Assembly: GCA_032821775.1 (NCBI GenBank)
Contig: JAVLRN010000009.1
Coordinates: forward strand, 868,001 to 932,000
DNA length: 64,000 nucleotides
Direction of reading: 5' to 3'
Source of the DNA: Sanguinoderma infundibulare
Lineage: Eukaryota; Basidiomycota; Agaricomycetes; Polyporales; Polyporaceae
Shown here: one piece after another, positions 48,520-58,804 of the stretch
How positions within the stretch are numbered: the first letter of the stretch is position 1
Layout: every line of letters starts with the position of its first letter
Translations under genes and position numbers: made by a program
The notes under the pieces: generated by a model
The model's input: only the letters and a program-made list of their open reading frames with translations
Told to the model about the DNA's origin: nothing
Databases searched by the model: none

Positions 48520-48934
48520 TAAGGCTAAGCATAGGTTAACCTATAGTTGATTCAGATCTGAACCTGTGAGTTTGTCAGCTTTTGAAACTTTGATTGGAAA
48601 CTGTATAAATCAAGTCAATTTTTAACTTAAACTTATAAATCAAAGACCTATAAATTATAGTTAACATTAATGATTTTACCAAATAGTTTCAAACAGACTA
48701 GAAATAGTGAAAAAAGATTTTAAAGAGCCTAATAAATATTTATAGATAAACAAAAATACAGGTCACTTTGCATGATCTAAAATCTAACCTGTGATCTCTT
48801 ATAAAATGGCTGATTCAGATTTGCAGCTGATTTATAATGCAGGTATCTGAACCTACAAGTTATTAACCTGTAGGCAATTCTGCAGGTCAGGTCTAGGTTA
48901 CCTGTGACATAACCTGGACCTATGCTCAGCCTTA
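48520..48934. mobile_element. 415-bp MITE with perfect 8-bp target duplication
   Basis: Begins TAAGGCTAAGCATAGG and ends CTATGCTCAGCCTTA, inverted repeats of each other over about 15 bp with few mismatches. It is flanked by identical octamers CATCAAGC (48512-48519, 48935-48942), so it is hAT-like by target-site length. No coding capacity. It sits upstream of the antisense gene's ATG. A close relative lies at 54028-54444. Confidence 0.9.
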
Positions 48935-49943
48935 CATCAAGCTTCTACCCATCTTCAGTTCCCCATTTACAGCACACGTGTTTCAACTTCCTTATCTGCT
49001 CAGAAGCACTGCCCCATTCCTCAATCAATTACAATTGTCCTCTATCATCCTCAATTCCTCCCACTGATGCCCGGATACTGTGCATGGCAATGCTAAAGCC
49101 TCGACCACACTGTTGACAGCATTCATCTTCTATCAAGTGGTCAGCTTTGTACTGACCATTTTTGGGTGCACTGACTTACCACGCTGCCCTGGCCTGCTCA
49201 AAGGACCCTTATTCAGCTGCTGACCTTATTCAATTTCTCATAACAGCACTCCCTTGAAGCTGGTGTACTCACAGCACATGTCCTGCTCGTTCCATGTGAA
49301 CCAATGGATGAACTCCTTGACACATGCTTGATCCATGGTGCAGAGATTTATTCTCACATGCTCTAGAACGTACCAGAATGAGAACGCCATGTCCCGATAC
49401 ATCTTCGCCACTGCCCACTGCAGCTGGAGTTTGCTGGTGAGTGCTTCACATCATACTCGGTCGAACTCAGTGTTGAAGTGCACCAAGATTTCAGACACGT
49501 TCCACATCTTAAGCATCAGCTTCACCTGGTTGGTGGCTGACAGAATGATGGTGGAGTCTGCACAGATGCACAACAGTGCTCCCTGCACTGTGCAGTGAGC
49601 ATGAAGCCAACAGTTAATGATGTGAAGATGTACAAGGCCTAGCATGAGGCAGTCCAGACACTTCTTCACATCTGCCCCAATGAATGCCTCTTCATTCATG
49701 ACAATTTGCAGCTCAGCTATCTGGTGCTCCACCATATCTTTGGCCTTTGGCAGCAGGATCATGCAGACCTCGTTGCAGTGCTGTTCCATGTTGTTGAGCA
49801 CACTTATCATGTATGGAGTAGGGTGCATCATTCATGGTGTTCTTCCACCCTATGGTCTTTATCCTTGGTCCTCTGTGGATCTCTCCCTTTCCAGTTTGTC
49901 GACTTCTGTGTGGCATCAACTGAACTGAGGACAGTTCAGATGT
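48935..49943 (-). other. Upstream part of the antisense module, unrecognised
   Basis: Minus-strand open frames 49831-49451 and, in another frame, about 49440-49250 (QLQWAVAKMYRDMAFSFWYVLEHV) lie between the MITE and the 3' LTR. Their codons look protein-like, but no known domain is evident and I cannot splice them to the frame starting at 48310. They may be earlier exons of the same gene, separated from it by the MITE, or another gene. Confidence 0.4.
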
Positions 49944-49957
49944 CAGTGGGGAGGAGA
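49944..49957 (+). promoter_or_regulatory. Polypurine tract before 3' Gypsy LTR
   Basis: CAGTGGGGAGGAGA immediately precedes the LTR start at 49958. The preceding 30 bp (GAACTGAGGACAGTTCAGA...) resemble those preceding the tract at 45728. Confidence 0.7.
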
Positions 49958-50979
49958 TGTAGGGTCCCCTACATGCCCTGTGCCCAGAATCTTCACATTT
50001 CCATAGTTCCCTCTTGTGCTGATCAGTTACCACTGCACACACCATTTATGACTCAGGCCTTTAGTCTTTCACATCGTACAGGCTCTTCAGCTACCACATG
50101 TGTCACCATGTGGTGTTCATGCATCGTGCATGTCCCCCTTCGACTGTGCAGTTCCCCTTCCTCGTGGCCCCAATTACATGCATGGCTTATGGGTGCCCTT
50201 GCACTTGGGGATCATTCAGTATGTCTCCGATTGTATGCACGTCTCATTATGTGCCACAGAACATATGGTGGCATGGCATGGTTTCTTGCGGCTCAGCCTC
50301 TGATCAGTTTAGTACAATGTGTGGCTATCTTCAACATGGTCATGATGCGTCGATCATAGTCACGTGTTGTACCTCGTGGTTACAGGTTTCTTTGACTCTT
50401 TCACAATGGTGCATGTTTCAGTTTGTAGTTACTAGGTAGTTCTGTTGCAGATGTCTCTCGGACTCCTTTAGGTTATAGTTTGGACACACATGGCCTTTGT
50501 AGCTACGTTTTGAAAGCTTTGGTAGTGTAGTGGTGTTGGTGCCACCATGCAGTATGCACAGTGCGTGCTCTCTGTACTTAGCCTTGGTTTTGATATATGG
50601 ATTCCCCAGGTTACCCCTGACCTCAGATCTCTCTCTCTTCATGCCTGCATGTGTACAATTCTCTCCAGGCTCCGAGTAGCCTCTTTGCATCGACTTTGAG
50701 CCTCTCTCCATTCAGTATGTTGTGTGACCACGTGTACTTCACATTGTTCATCTCCTGCAGTGTCCGTGCACACTGGTCATATCCACATTATACACTACTG
50801 TGTGGTAGTTGGTCTATATGACCACACTGTAGTTGAGTCTCCTCCTTTCCCTACTGATCAGTGGCCTTTAGGCTTGCAGCACACCTGTACCACCTCACAC
50901 TGTGACCCATCTGTCATGGCCTGTCCTTTCTCCACGTTGATCCACTGGTTCTATGCACAGGTTCCCGGTGCACATTACA
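49958..50979 (+). repeat. Gypsy 3' LTR
   Basis: 1,022 bp from TGTAGGGTCCCC to GTGCACATTACA; aligns with 32306-33322. Followed directly by GCAT, matching the four bases before the 5' LTR. It retains few CG dinucleotides. Confidence 0.87.
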
Positions 50980-51512
50980 GCATGTATCACTTACACTCAC
51001 TCTCAGCATGCCCATGTCATCTTATTAAACCACCACTGACCATCCTCCTTGAATGGTATCATTGTATCATAGATGTGATCACCATTACATCATGGCAGAT
51101 GCATCTGAAGAGGGAATTTTCTTTGTGCTTCTATACTTTTCATGATAAGAGCAAAGTGGCCAAGATAAACACTTGAATGTTGCATGCTTCCAAAGCTTCA
51201 CTGCATGCTGCCCTCCTTTATATAATGTGGCAACACTCTGGGCTCGCTGATCCCATACTCATCATATATCTCAATGAGGTCATGTGTGTTGTTAAGCAGG
51301 AGTGGAGTGAAGCTTACTGTGAGAATGCTGGCTTTCAGAGATATTATATGTGTTATGTGGAGCATAACATGGTCATTGAGAGAGGTTACCAACAGGTCAT
51401 AGTTGAGATAGAGGAGAGTGCCAGCAATGGTATCAATGTAGAGATGATGGAGGAAGAGGAGTTTAAAGATTATAATCTGCATGAATGGTCAGAGATGATG
51501 TACAACAACTAG

Positions 51513-52439
51513 GGTGTTTAGCTGTGTGTTTTGTTGTTTTTGAACATGTTGCATCACATAAGGTCCAATATGAAGTTTCAGTGTTGGGACTGTAGGTCAT
51601 TTGTGCCAGTGTTAGAAGTATTGGTATTGACACTTGGTAGCTCCACCATTACTCTAGACATGTGCAAAAGGATGTTGAGGTTCTTTGAGGCTCTGAAGGA
51701 TCTTATTTGACTGGTGTCTTCTCTGTTAAACACTATTATAGTATATCCCTTGTGTCATGCTTCTGTGTCTCTCAAGTGGATGCTCTGCTGATTATACCCA
51801 TCCTTCTGCTCTTGGTATGCTGATAAAGAGGCACCTCTGAATGGTATTGACATTTTTGGTCAACTTTTTTCTGAGTCTGTTGCAAACAAACAGTCAAATG
51901 TTCTCTCTGTTGAATCTTCATATGTTTAAACTTATCTCTGTGGGTGTTGGAGGTCTTGGATTCTTTATTGAAGGTATTAGCTTCAAGAGAAGCTCAAGAG
52001 TATCTTCTTATTCCATCATACATCATTCTAGCTTTGTGACTTGTATTGTTTTCTGGTGATCCTGATGGTTTCTCTGTGCTTTTTTAGAAACAGTATGCTC
52101 TATTCATAGTATAGTCAGTAGCACTGAACCTTGATTCAATGCCATTTGTGTTAAGGTTTACATCATTTCAGACACCTCTATTTTATTTGAAACTGTAGAG
52201 GAGCTGCTCTGGCCCATTGGCATGTTTTACCTCAGTTGAAAGCTGTGTGGCAATTTCAATAGGTTGCCTTTTATAGCTGAGTGATTGAAGAAATCTGTAG
52301 TGCATTGATCAGATACTATGCTTATAGAAGGTACACATTCAGGCAACTATGAAAGCTGCCATCACAGCAAAGAAGAGTGATGCTGTGTATTCACTGTCAT
52401 ACATGATAAGTACTCTTCTTGTCATTGATAATACACTGT
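51513..52439. other. Low-CpG region, degraded coding-like sequence
   Basis: Plus-strand fragments such as KFQCWDCRSFVPVLEVLVLT (about 51570-51630) and GIDIFGQLFSESVANKQSN (about 51845-51900) look like eroded protein, but frames change every 100-200 bp and I recognise no family. Confidence 0.4.
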
Positions 52440-53570
52440 GTGTGTTCTCCTGCTTTCCCTCATTATGTCTGCTGCTCCTCCCCATCTAACTATGTTCCTT
52501 GATGTTCTCAACGACATCCATCAGCTCTCTGTTGAGCATGATCACATCTCTCAACTGGTCTTGTTTCTTTAGGAATATATTAGCATTATGGAATTTGACA
52601 TTTCTCCAGATCTCCTCACTGGTGACCACTTCTTCAGTGATGTCTTCAATATTATCAAAGTCTTCATTAGAAAGCAGCTGTTTTCTTAGGAGAAGGCACT
52701 CAATTTCATCTGGCAATATATGGTCACCTCACACCAATGCAAAGTCAAGGTTCATAAGGAAGAATTTGCTGCTGCTCAATAGGTTCTTATCACTGCCAAT
52801 AGAGTCATTTGCAATGCTCAAGCTCCTAGTGACCTCGTGCTTCTCACCACTCAGCAGTTTCATAAGCAGGCGAGTATAAATATAAAGAAAGCTAAGTTCA
52901 CTGTGACATTTGCAAAGGTGCTTTGTGCATTTCCTTCAGCTCCTTCTTCTCTGCTTTTTGCTGACTTCACATGGTTAATTTCACTGAAATGCATGAATAT
53001 TTCAATGGAAAGTATACATTCTCTGACTCTATAGTGAGTCATTCATCCATTTCTAGCTTTTATCCCAGGCTTATAATTCACTTGCTGGCTACTCTGAAGT
53101 TCAAAATGATAGCAAAAATTTCATCCATCGAGGCCACTTCCATGATTGTTACTCTTGTCGATGATGTTGCATCCACTCCTCCTCTTTCAAAGCCAAAACT
53201 GTGTCCTCAGGGGAAAAAAGGTTTAAAGTGTAAGTCTACTGGTGGAATGAACTCCATTCTTATGCCTATGGAGCTAAAGGCTAAGCACAAAGTGTTTGAG
53301 GCTAAAAACAATCTCTTGGCATGGACTGATATTCTCAAAGTATGTGGTTTCTTTTTATATATTTCTGTCTCCTTCTAAAAACAACAGTTGTTGCTAGTGT
53401 GATGAATGCTTCAAGTGCAACATTGATTGCATCTCCAGTCATGACCAGGGCAACTACTGCTGCTCAAACTGCCATGTCTGCCACCACAAGTGCATTCAGT
53501 ATGGCATGAATGTTCATGCTAAGATCAAAGGTGCTGATCACAATAAGGCTGTTGCTGTGTACAATGGTGA
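52440..53570 (+). pseudogene. Sense-strand relative of the Zn2Cys6-like accessory gene
   Basis: Degraded plus-strand gene. From about 52499 the frame reads FLDVLNDIHQLSVEHDHI..., broken by several stops, then (53040-53339) a Lys/Ser/Thr-rich part ending AWTDILK. A 58-nt GTATGT...TAG intron (53340-53397) joins it in phase to a cysteine cluster at 53398-53496 spaced C-x2-C-x6-C-x10-C-x2-C-x6-C. That is followed by NKAVAVYNGEGFS, strikingly like the antisense gene at 47.1 kb. No function known; the intron shows it derives from a cellular-type gene rather than a retroelement polyprotein. The frame ends in non-coding AT-rich DNA after about 53570. Confidence 0.6.
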
Positions 53571-54027
53571 GGGGTTTTCTATTAGTACTGTTACAACTTT
53601 GTGTGTCGCTAGTCATTGTCTTTCCTACCCATTTCTTTTCCATTTTCCATCACATTTTCTAAGTTCAACCCTATCATTCTCTCATGTATCTCAAGGTCAC
53701 AACACCTTACACCTTGATTCTACACTCAAATATTTCACTATTGTTCTGACTCAGTACAATATGAATTCTACATATGCTTTTCCTTTTGTTCCCCTTTTGA
53801 ACAATAGCACTTGTCAAACAATAGCGTCCTAGCTCTCTATTATTCTCCTCTAGGTATATATACCTCAACCTTGTACCTATGTACCCTAGTTTGACCTCTT
53901 GTATCCATTGAGGCTCTTACTTCTCTCAGAACCTTGACTGCTAGTCAGACACTCCAACTAGCATCCTTGACTCTAAGCCACAGAACACTGCTCAACTCTT
54001 TCATCATCCTCAGCCTGCTTAGATAGC
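53571..54027 (+). repeat. LTR-like or promoter-like segment
   Basis: Contains ACAATAGCACTTGTCAAACAATAG, then TATATATACC near 53870 followed by a pyrimidine-rich stretch, a layout like the LTRs at 20.5-22.7 kb (ACAATAG block, TATA, about 150 bp tail). No second LTR or primer site is evident, so this is a weak call. Confidence 0.35.
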
Positions 54028-54444
54028 TAAGGCTGAACATAGGTTAACCTATAGTTGATTCAGATCTGAACCTGTGAGTTTGTCAGCTTTTGAGACTTTG
54101 ATTGGAAACTGTATAAATCAAATCAATTTTTAATCTAAACTTACAAATCAAAGACCTATAGATTATAGGTAACATTATTGATTTTATCAAATAGTTTCAA
54201 ACAGACTAGAAATGGTAAAAAAAGATGTTAAAGAGTCTAATAAATATTTATAGATAAACAAAAATACAGGTCACTTTGCAGGTGATCGAAAACCTAACCT
54301 GTGATATCTTATAAAATGGCTGATTCAGATTTGCAGCTGATTCATAATGTAGGTATCTGAACCTACAAGTTATTAACCTATAGGCAATTCTGCAGGTTAG
54401 GTCTAGGTCATCTGTGACATAACCTGAACCTATGCCCAGCCTTA
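54028..54444. mobile_element. Second copy of the TAAGGCTG MITE
   Basis: 417 bp, nearly identical to 48520-48934 (starts TAAGGCTGAACATAGG, ends CTATGCCCAGCCTTA). The flanking octamers TAGATAGC and GTCACCAG do not match, so one side may have been rearranged after insertion. Confidence 0.88.
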
Positions 54445-55273
54445 GTCACCAGTGTCTCTGAGCTATGTGACTCAGATGCACATGGTGGTGGTCTGATCCA
54501 CCAACTGGATCCAGCCTCACAGCAAGCTAAAGAAGCCAGACACATGCAAAGGTGCCACATCAAGGCTAGACTGTCTAAAATACTGATCGGACCTGGCCAC
54601 TGCTGGTATCACAACTTGGCCTATCTGTCCATGACTGTCCTTACAGTTGCAAGACGATGGGCCATAAGTTAAGTTGCTCAGTTGCTTTTCCTGTCATATC
54701 ACACAACTGGTCACAGATCGTCTTTCATGAAGATTACTTATGTGACAGGTACTGGCCATGATGCCCAGAGCTGATGAGTCACACGACTGTGTGACAATAA
54801 CCATGAGCTGTCAAAACAAGCCGACTGGGGATTGCCCAATCTGGTCACAATCGCACACTGATCGCTGGAGTTCCACAGGGTTTCTGATGTGGGTTTTGTG
54901 ATTGCTTATAGCAGCGAGGCAGTCTAGTCTATAGCTGTTGTGTAGCTACTGTCACTGATGTACTTAACCTCTGTCACTGCTGTATGGGCAGACAATCTTG
55001 CTTTATCTCTCATTTCTCCAATGAGTGACTGCAATTCAACTCCATCTTTGATCAGACATCACATGTGACCTGTGATAGTGACTTGTGACTGCCCAATGAG
55101 TAACAGTGACAGCAACCACAACTCATCACACAACTCTGCAACTTTTGACCTTTGACCTCGCACACTCTTTTTCCCACTTTTTGGCACTGGTTATAATCAT
55201 GACCAAAGGGAATCTAAGACTGTACTTGCCCCCAACACTGGTGACATCGCTCTGACTGCCTTTAGTTGTAACT
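54445..55273. other. Possible remnant LTR of Gypsy copy C
   Basis: About 830 bp with no gene, more CG than its surroundings and many GTCAC/GTGAC words. Because a primer-binding-like site lies at 56121, just past the TIR element, this segment plus 56094-56120 may be the interrupted LTR of copy C. No LTR start was identified. Confidence 0.35.
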
Positions 55274-56093
55274 TAGGCTGTGTCATGGGTGTGGGTTACC
55301 CACATGGATTTTTGTGAGTTTTTGGTGTGAGTGTGAGTGTGAGTGTGGATTGGACTTTGCACACCCATGGCAAAACCCACAACTCATGGCATGGGTTGTG
55401 GGTGTAGCCACCAGTATAAGCACCTCTGGCAGTCCTGAGAGGTGGAAGGTATTGTTTCTGCTATTATTACTTTCTTTTTGCACCTTTTGAGGTACTTTTT
55501 TTGATATCTTAATTGTTGTAGCATTGCCCACAGAATGCACCTAATGCAACAGTATAAAGCTACAAGCACTACTATTGGCAGAAGGGGGGTGAGGAGGAGG
55601 GTGTGGCCATAGTGAAGCCTTCAGTCATCACCTTGAGGTGATTGATACCTCATTAGAAAGCTACTGATCATAGCTTTCCAACAGTTTCATTGTAACTTTT
55701 GTCTATGCCCCAGTTGTTGAGATATAGGCCTAAAAGGCATAGTGTGACTGAGAGTTGATGGCTTCAGCATGTCACAGAATGGCCAGAAATCTGAGAATGA
55801 ATGATATGTCCTAGATATAGCAGTCAGTAGCTTCAAGGAGCAACAACAATGATAGAAATCTATCAATCCATCACTAAACAACAATAATAATAACCTTTCT
55901 ACCCTCCTCAATATATCTGAAGACTCATTGACACCCATGAAAAACCCACATGGGTATGGATATGGATGACACACTCAGCACCCAAGGTTTTGCACCCTCA
56001 AGGATATCCATGGGTTAGTGGGTGTGGGTTTTTTATGGGTGTGGGTGTAGGTGAGCACTCTGACATCCATGGGTACACCCACACTACAGCCTA
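55274..56093. mobile_element. Third copy of the TAGGCTGT hAT-type element
   Basis: 820 bp, from TAGGCTGTGTCATGGGTGTG to CTACAGCCTA, uninterrupted and alignable with 23443-24233. The flanks share GTTGTA (55265-55270 and 56095-56100), an imperfect target duplication. Conserved minus-strand frames in all three copies (LLLLFSDGLIDFY) most likely reflect shared ancestry rather than coding. Confidence 0.82.
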
Positions 56094-56120
56094 GGTTGTA
56101 CTGACTGGGATAGTGTATCA

Positions 56121-56142
56121 TTTTAGAGCCCACCACAAGGGG
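56121..56142 (+). promoter_or_regulatory. Decayed primer-binding site of Gypsy copy C
   Basis: TTTTAGAGCCCACCACAAGG differs from the copy B site (38823) at two positions only, both G-to-A; one is a lost CpG. This marks the 5' end of the copy C internal region. Confidence 0.6.
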
Positions 56143-56356
56143 GAGTATAGATCTTGCCTCCACCTTTGGTGTGATTTTGTAACTCTCATACAGTACCACA
56201 CTGACACCTTCCACTCCTTTGCATTCATTGCTCACACATGAGCTATTTGTTGTTCATGTGCATAAGATCACCAACCTTAGACTCCAGCTCAGTGATGAAG
56301 CATGATACAGTTGCATCCTTGATTCACTCTTCTGTGCTCTCAACTGTGGCATTGAT

Positions 56357-57570
56357 ATGCTTGACAGCCAACTTTCCTCTCCTGACTCTTCACCTCTGAC
56401 AATTGCCAAAATAGTCAGGTCTCAAGTGAAGCACGCAACTGTGATCATGATCCCAGGAGAATTTCCCCTTCCACCATTGTCCTGGGAAGAAGTTCTGCTT
56501 CCTCCTTCACTGGACTACTGGACCGATGTTCCTCTTCCACCATCACTGGATATCACTGTGACATCTTTAACACTGTCCTTACAAGTTTTTCCATTCACTC
56601 CACTCAGCAAACTCTCGTTGCTCACTATGGATCCTCCCAACATTCAAGTGCTGCAGCCTGCAGTACATCCTCCACCTGTGATGCCTATGCGCAACCACAT
56701 AATGGTGCCAGTATTCGATCCTGAGTGACCAAGAATCCTGTGCAGCTTTTGGCAAAACTTCAACATGCTCTTCGACTGGTGCCAGGTCACCAATGGCCAA
56801 CCCCATAAGCAATGGGCAGTTCACTACCTTGAGGTCAAGATCACTGACTTGTGGGAGTTGCTCTCCTCATATGAAGACATGTGCATGTTCGACCAGTGGA
56901 AAACAAGCATGGTCAAGCTATACCCCAGTGCAGATGAGACCCACAAGTATTCAGTTGTTGATGTGGATAACCTAGTTGCGAGTTGTGCTGCAATGTGGGT
57001 TACAATGCTTGATGAACTCTCCAGTTATCATTGAGACTTTCTCGTTATGACCACCTATTTGATCCAGCACCAGTGATTGTCAGTACTGGAGTAGTTACAA
57101 CTTTTCACATGTGGCATCTGGCTGCCCCTATGGGATCAAGTGTTGCAGCAACTCCAGATCAAGTTCATCAACTACCCCAATGACCCCTACACCCTTTGAG
57201 ATGTCCTCAATGCTGTGAGGTTCATGCTCCATGAGACCTCAACAACAGTGACCACAACTCTAATAATGCTTGCAACTGCAATGATGACTATGACTCCAGC
57301 CACAACTGGTGTAAAGTTAGAAGACATCAAACCCTTCTTCTGAATGATGGCCCAAGCAATACATGACAATGGCTCCAGGATGGAAGCTGCAGGACTGCCA
57401 TCACACATGGACATGGGTGACCACCTCCGATGGGCTTCTGCCACTACTGCGGCAATGTGGGCTACCAGGTCTGCATTTGTAAGTTTATCAATGAGAACAT
57501 CAATGTGGGCCACTTTGTGTGAAACAATGATGGCAAGGTTGTCTTACCCATGGGCAATTCATACTGCACA
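56357..57570 (+). pseudogene. Gypsy gag, copy C (different lineage)
   Basis: A second Gypsy gag type, unlike copies A/B. Signature fragments are PPVMPMRNHIMVPVFDPE, then MLFDWCQVTNGQPHKQWAVHYL and VKLYPSADETHKYSVVDVDNLV (56765-57034), NYPNDPYTL with downstream DVLNAVRFMLHETS (about 57170-57240), and a CCHC-type knuckle FCHYCGNVGY near 57435-57465. Stops and frameshifts occur throughout; nearly no CG remains. Confidence 0.8.
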
Positions 57571-58804
57571 ATCTACCAGGCCTAACTATGTGCAACTGCA
57601 CCTACAAGTGGCATTGGTGCAATGCGACTGCACTGGTAGGCCAGCTTCTTTTTCAGGTCATGCTGGCAGCCCCAACCACTAACACAACCAGTGATCATAT
57701 CATGCAGCTGGAGCATGAAATCTTTACCCTTCAACAAGCAAGACAGAAGTTCAATGCAGTTGAGATCACGACTGTGTCCCGATGACCATGACCTGCTACA
57801 AGAGTCAAAGAGGTCCCTGATGAAGGCCCTACAATCACAACTGCCAGTGGCTCCAGGACAAGGGTGTCAGCACCATCCACGACCAAGGTAATAGTGATGA
57901 TCACATCAGCACAACCAGTCACCATATTGTGACCACTGACTCTGGCCATATGACAGGGAGTGGCACCCAAGCACCTGTTCATAGAAGCCTACAATGTGAC
58001 CTATGCCCCACTATAAATGACTAATTTTGAAGCAGCACCATGGCCAGCAACTGGCAAGGAGTGCAATCCAGCCCACTGCAACATGGTCCCAGTCTACCAG
58101 CTCAAGTTGATTGATGAGGTCTACTCACACATGATAAAGATGCTGGCAATCATGCTCTCAGTCAAGGAGCTACTCTGCATCATGCCCGACATGTGCACCA
58201 AGTTTTGTGAGGCAATCACCCCGAAGTGCATGCCAACCAAGCTGTGCACAGTCACCTTTGCTGATGCAACTGGTGACAATGACCTTTTGGCTATGCGATC
58301 CTGTTATGGTGAACCTTTGGAGCTCAGCTCAGTAGTAGTCCCTGATCTGTATGATGTTTATCTCTTGCAACTCAGCCCTGGCCAAAAGTCACAGCTGTTT
58401 GTGATCACGAAGAAGTTGTATGCACTTCACTCAATCATTGGTTGTCTTGATGGCAAGATTGATGTCAAAGGAACCTTGGATGGCAGCGAGCAAATTGTCT
58501 TGATCTCCAAGGGTCTTTGCCATCATGCAGCACTCTCCTATAACCTGACTGTACAGCTGTACATAGAGTCAGCAAACAGGGCAGTCAAGCTGTCACTAGG
58601 TATCATTTGCAATGTGCCCTTCCTTGTTAGTAGTATTATGCTCTACTTGCAGGTTCATGTCATTCACAATGCACCCTACAACTTGCTTTTTGGTCACCCC
58701 TTTGATGTCCTGATGTGCAGTGTTATCAAAAACTTTGACAATGAAGACCAGACAATCATGCTTGAATGTTCAAATATGCAACAGGTTATGACCATCCTGA
58801 TGTG
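57571..58804 (+). pseudogene. Gypsy protease region, copy C
   Basis: The frame 58017-58804 covers the protease-linker region of this lineage: a helical N-part (MIKMLAIMLSVKELLCIMPDMC), then IGCLDGKIDVKGTLDGSEQIVLISKGLC and the retropepsin-like end LQVHVIHNAPYNLLFGHPFDVL. The expected catalytic Asp-Ser/Thr-Gly triad reads as a diverged LDGSEQ. It precedes RT as in active relatives. 57571-58016 is a broken spacer. Confidence 0.72.

Larger units (their letters stand above)
32306..50979 (+). mobile_element. Composite Ty3/Gypsy block, LTR-A-LTR-B-LTR
   Basis: Outer LTRs at 32306-33322 and 49958-50979 both run from TGTAGGGTCCCC to TTACA and are flanked by the same tetranucleotide (GCAT at 32302-32305 and 50980-50983). 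Between them are gag-pro copy A, a Copia fragment, a truncated middle LTR, gag-pro-pol copy B, and a module with an antisense gene. An LTR-internal-LTR-internal-LTR order sharing a middle LTR is what unequal recombination between related elements gives. No single copy is intact. Confidence 0.8.
32157..51512 (+). pseudogene. Unrecognised ORF interrupted by the 18.7-kb Gypsy composite
   Basis: Two segments, 32157-32305 and 50984-51512, read in the same frame once 32306-50983 (insert plus one copy of GCAT) is ignored. The left part reads ...ADIMHILLLYIS and the right continues MYHLHSLSACPCHLIK. A single TGA at 51174-51176 interrupts the right part, plausibly a former CGA. The C-terminal 110 residues end in an acidic stretch (EEEEFKDYNLHEW) and a stop at 51510-51512. 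The 32157 limit is only the first open codon found; the true start is unknown. I do not recognise the protein; it may itself be transposon-related. Confidence 0.6.

Noticed and set aside
54445..55140. Dense GTCAC/GTGAC words suggesting protein-binding array or CRISPR-like repeat
   Set aside because: Spacing is irregular, units are five bases and no repeat-spacer order exists; CRISPR is not expected in a fungal nuclear genome.
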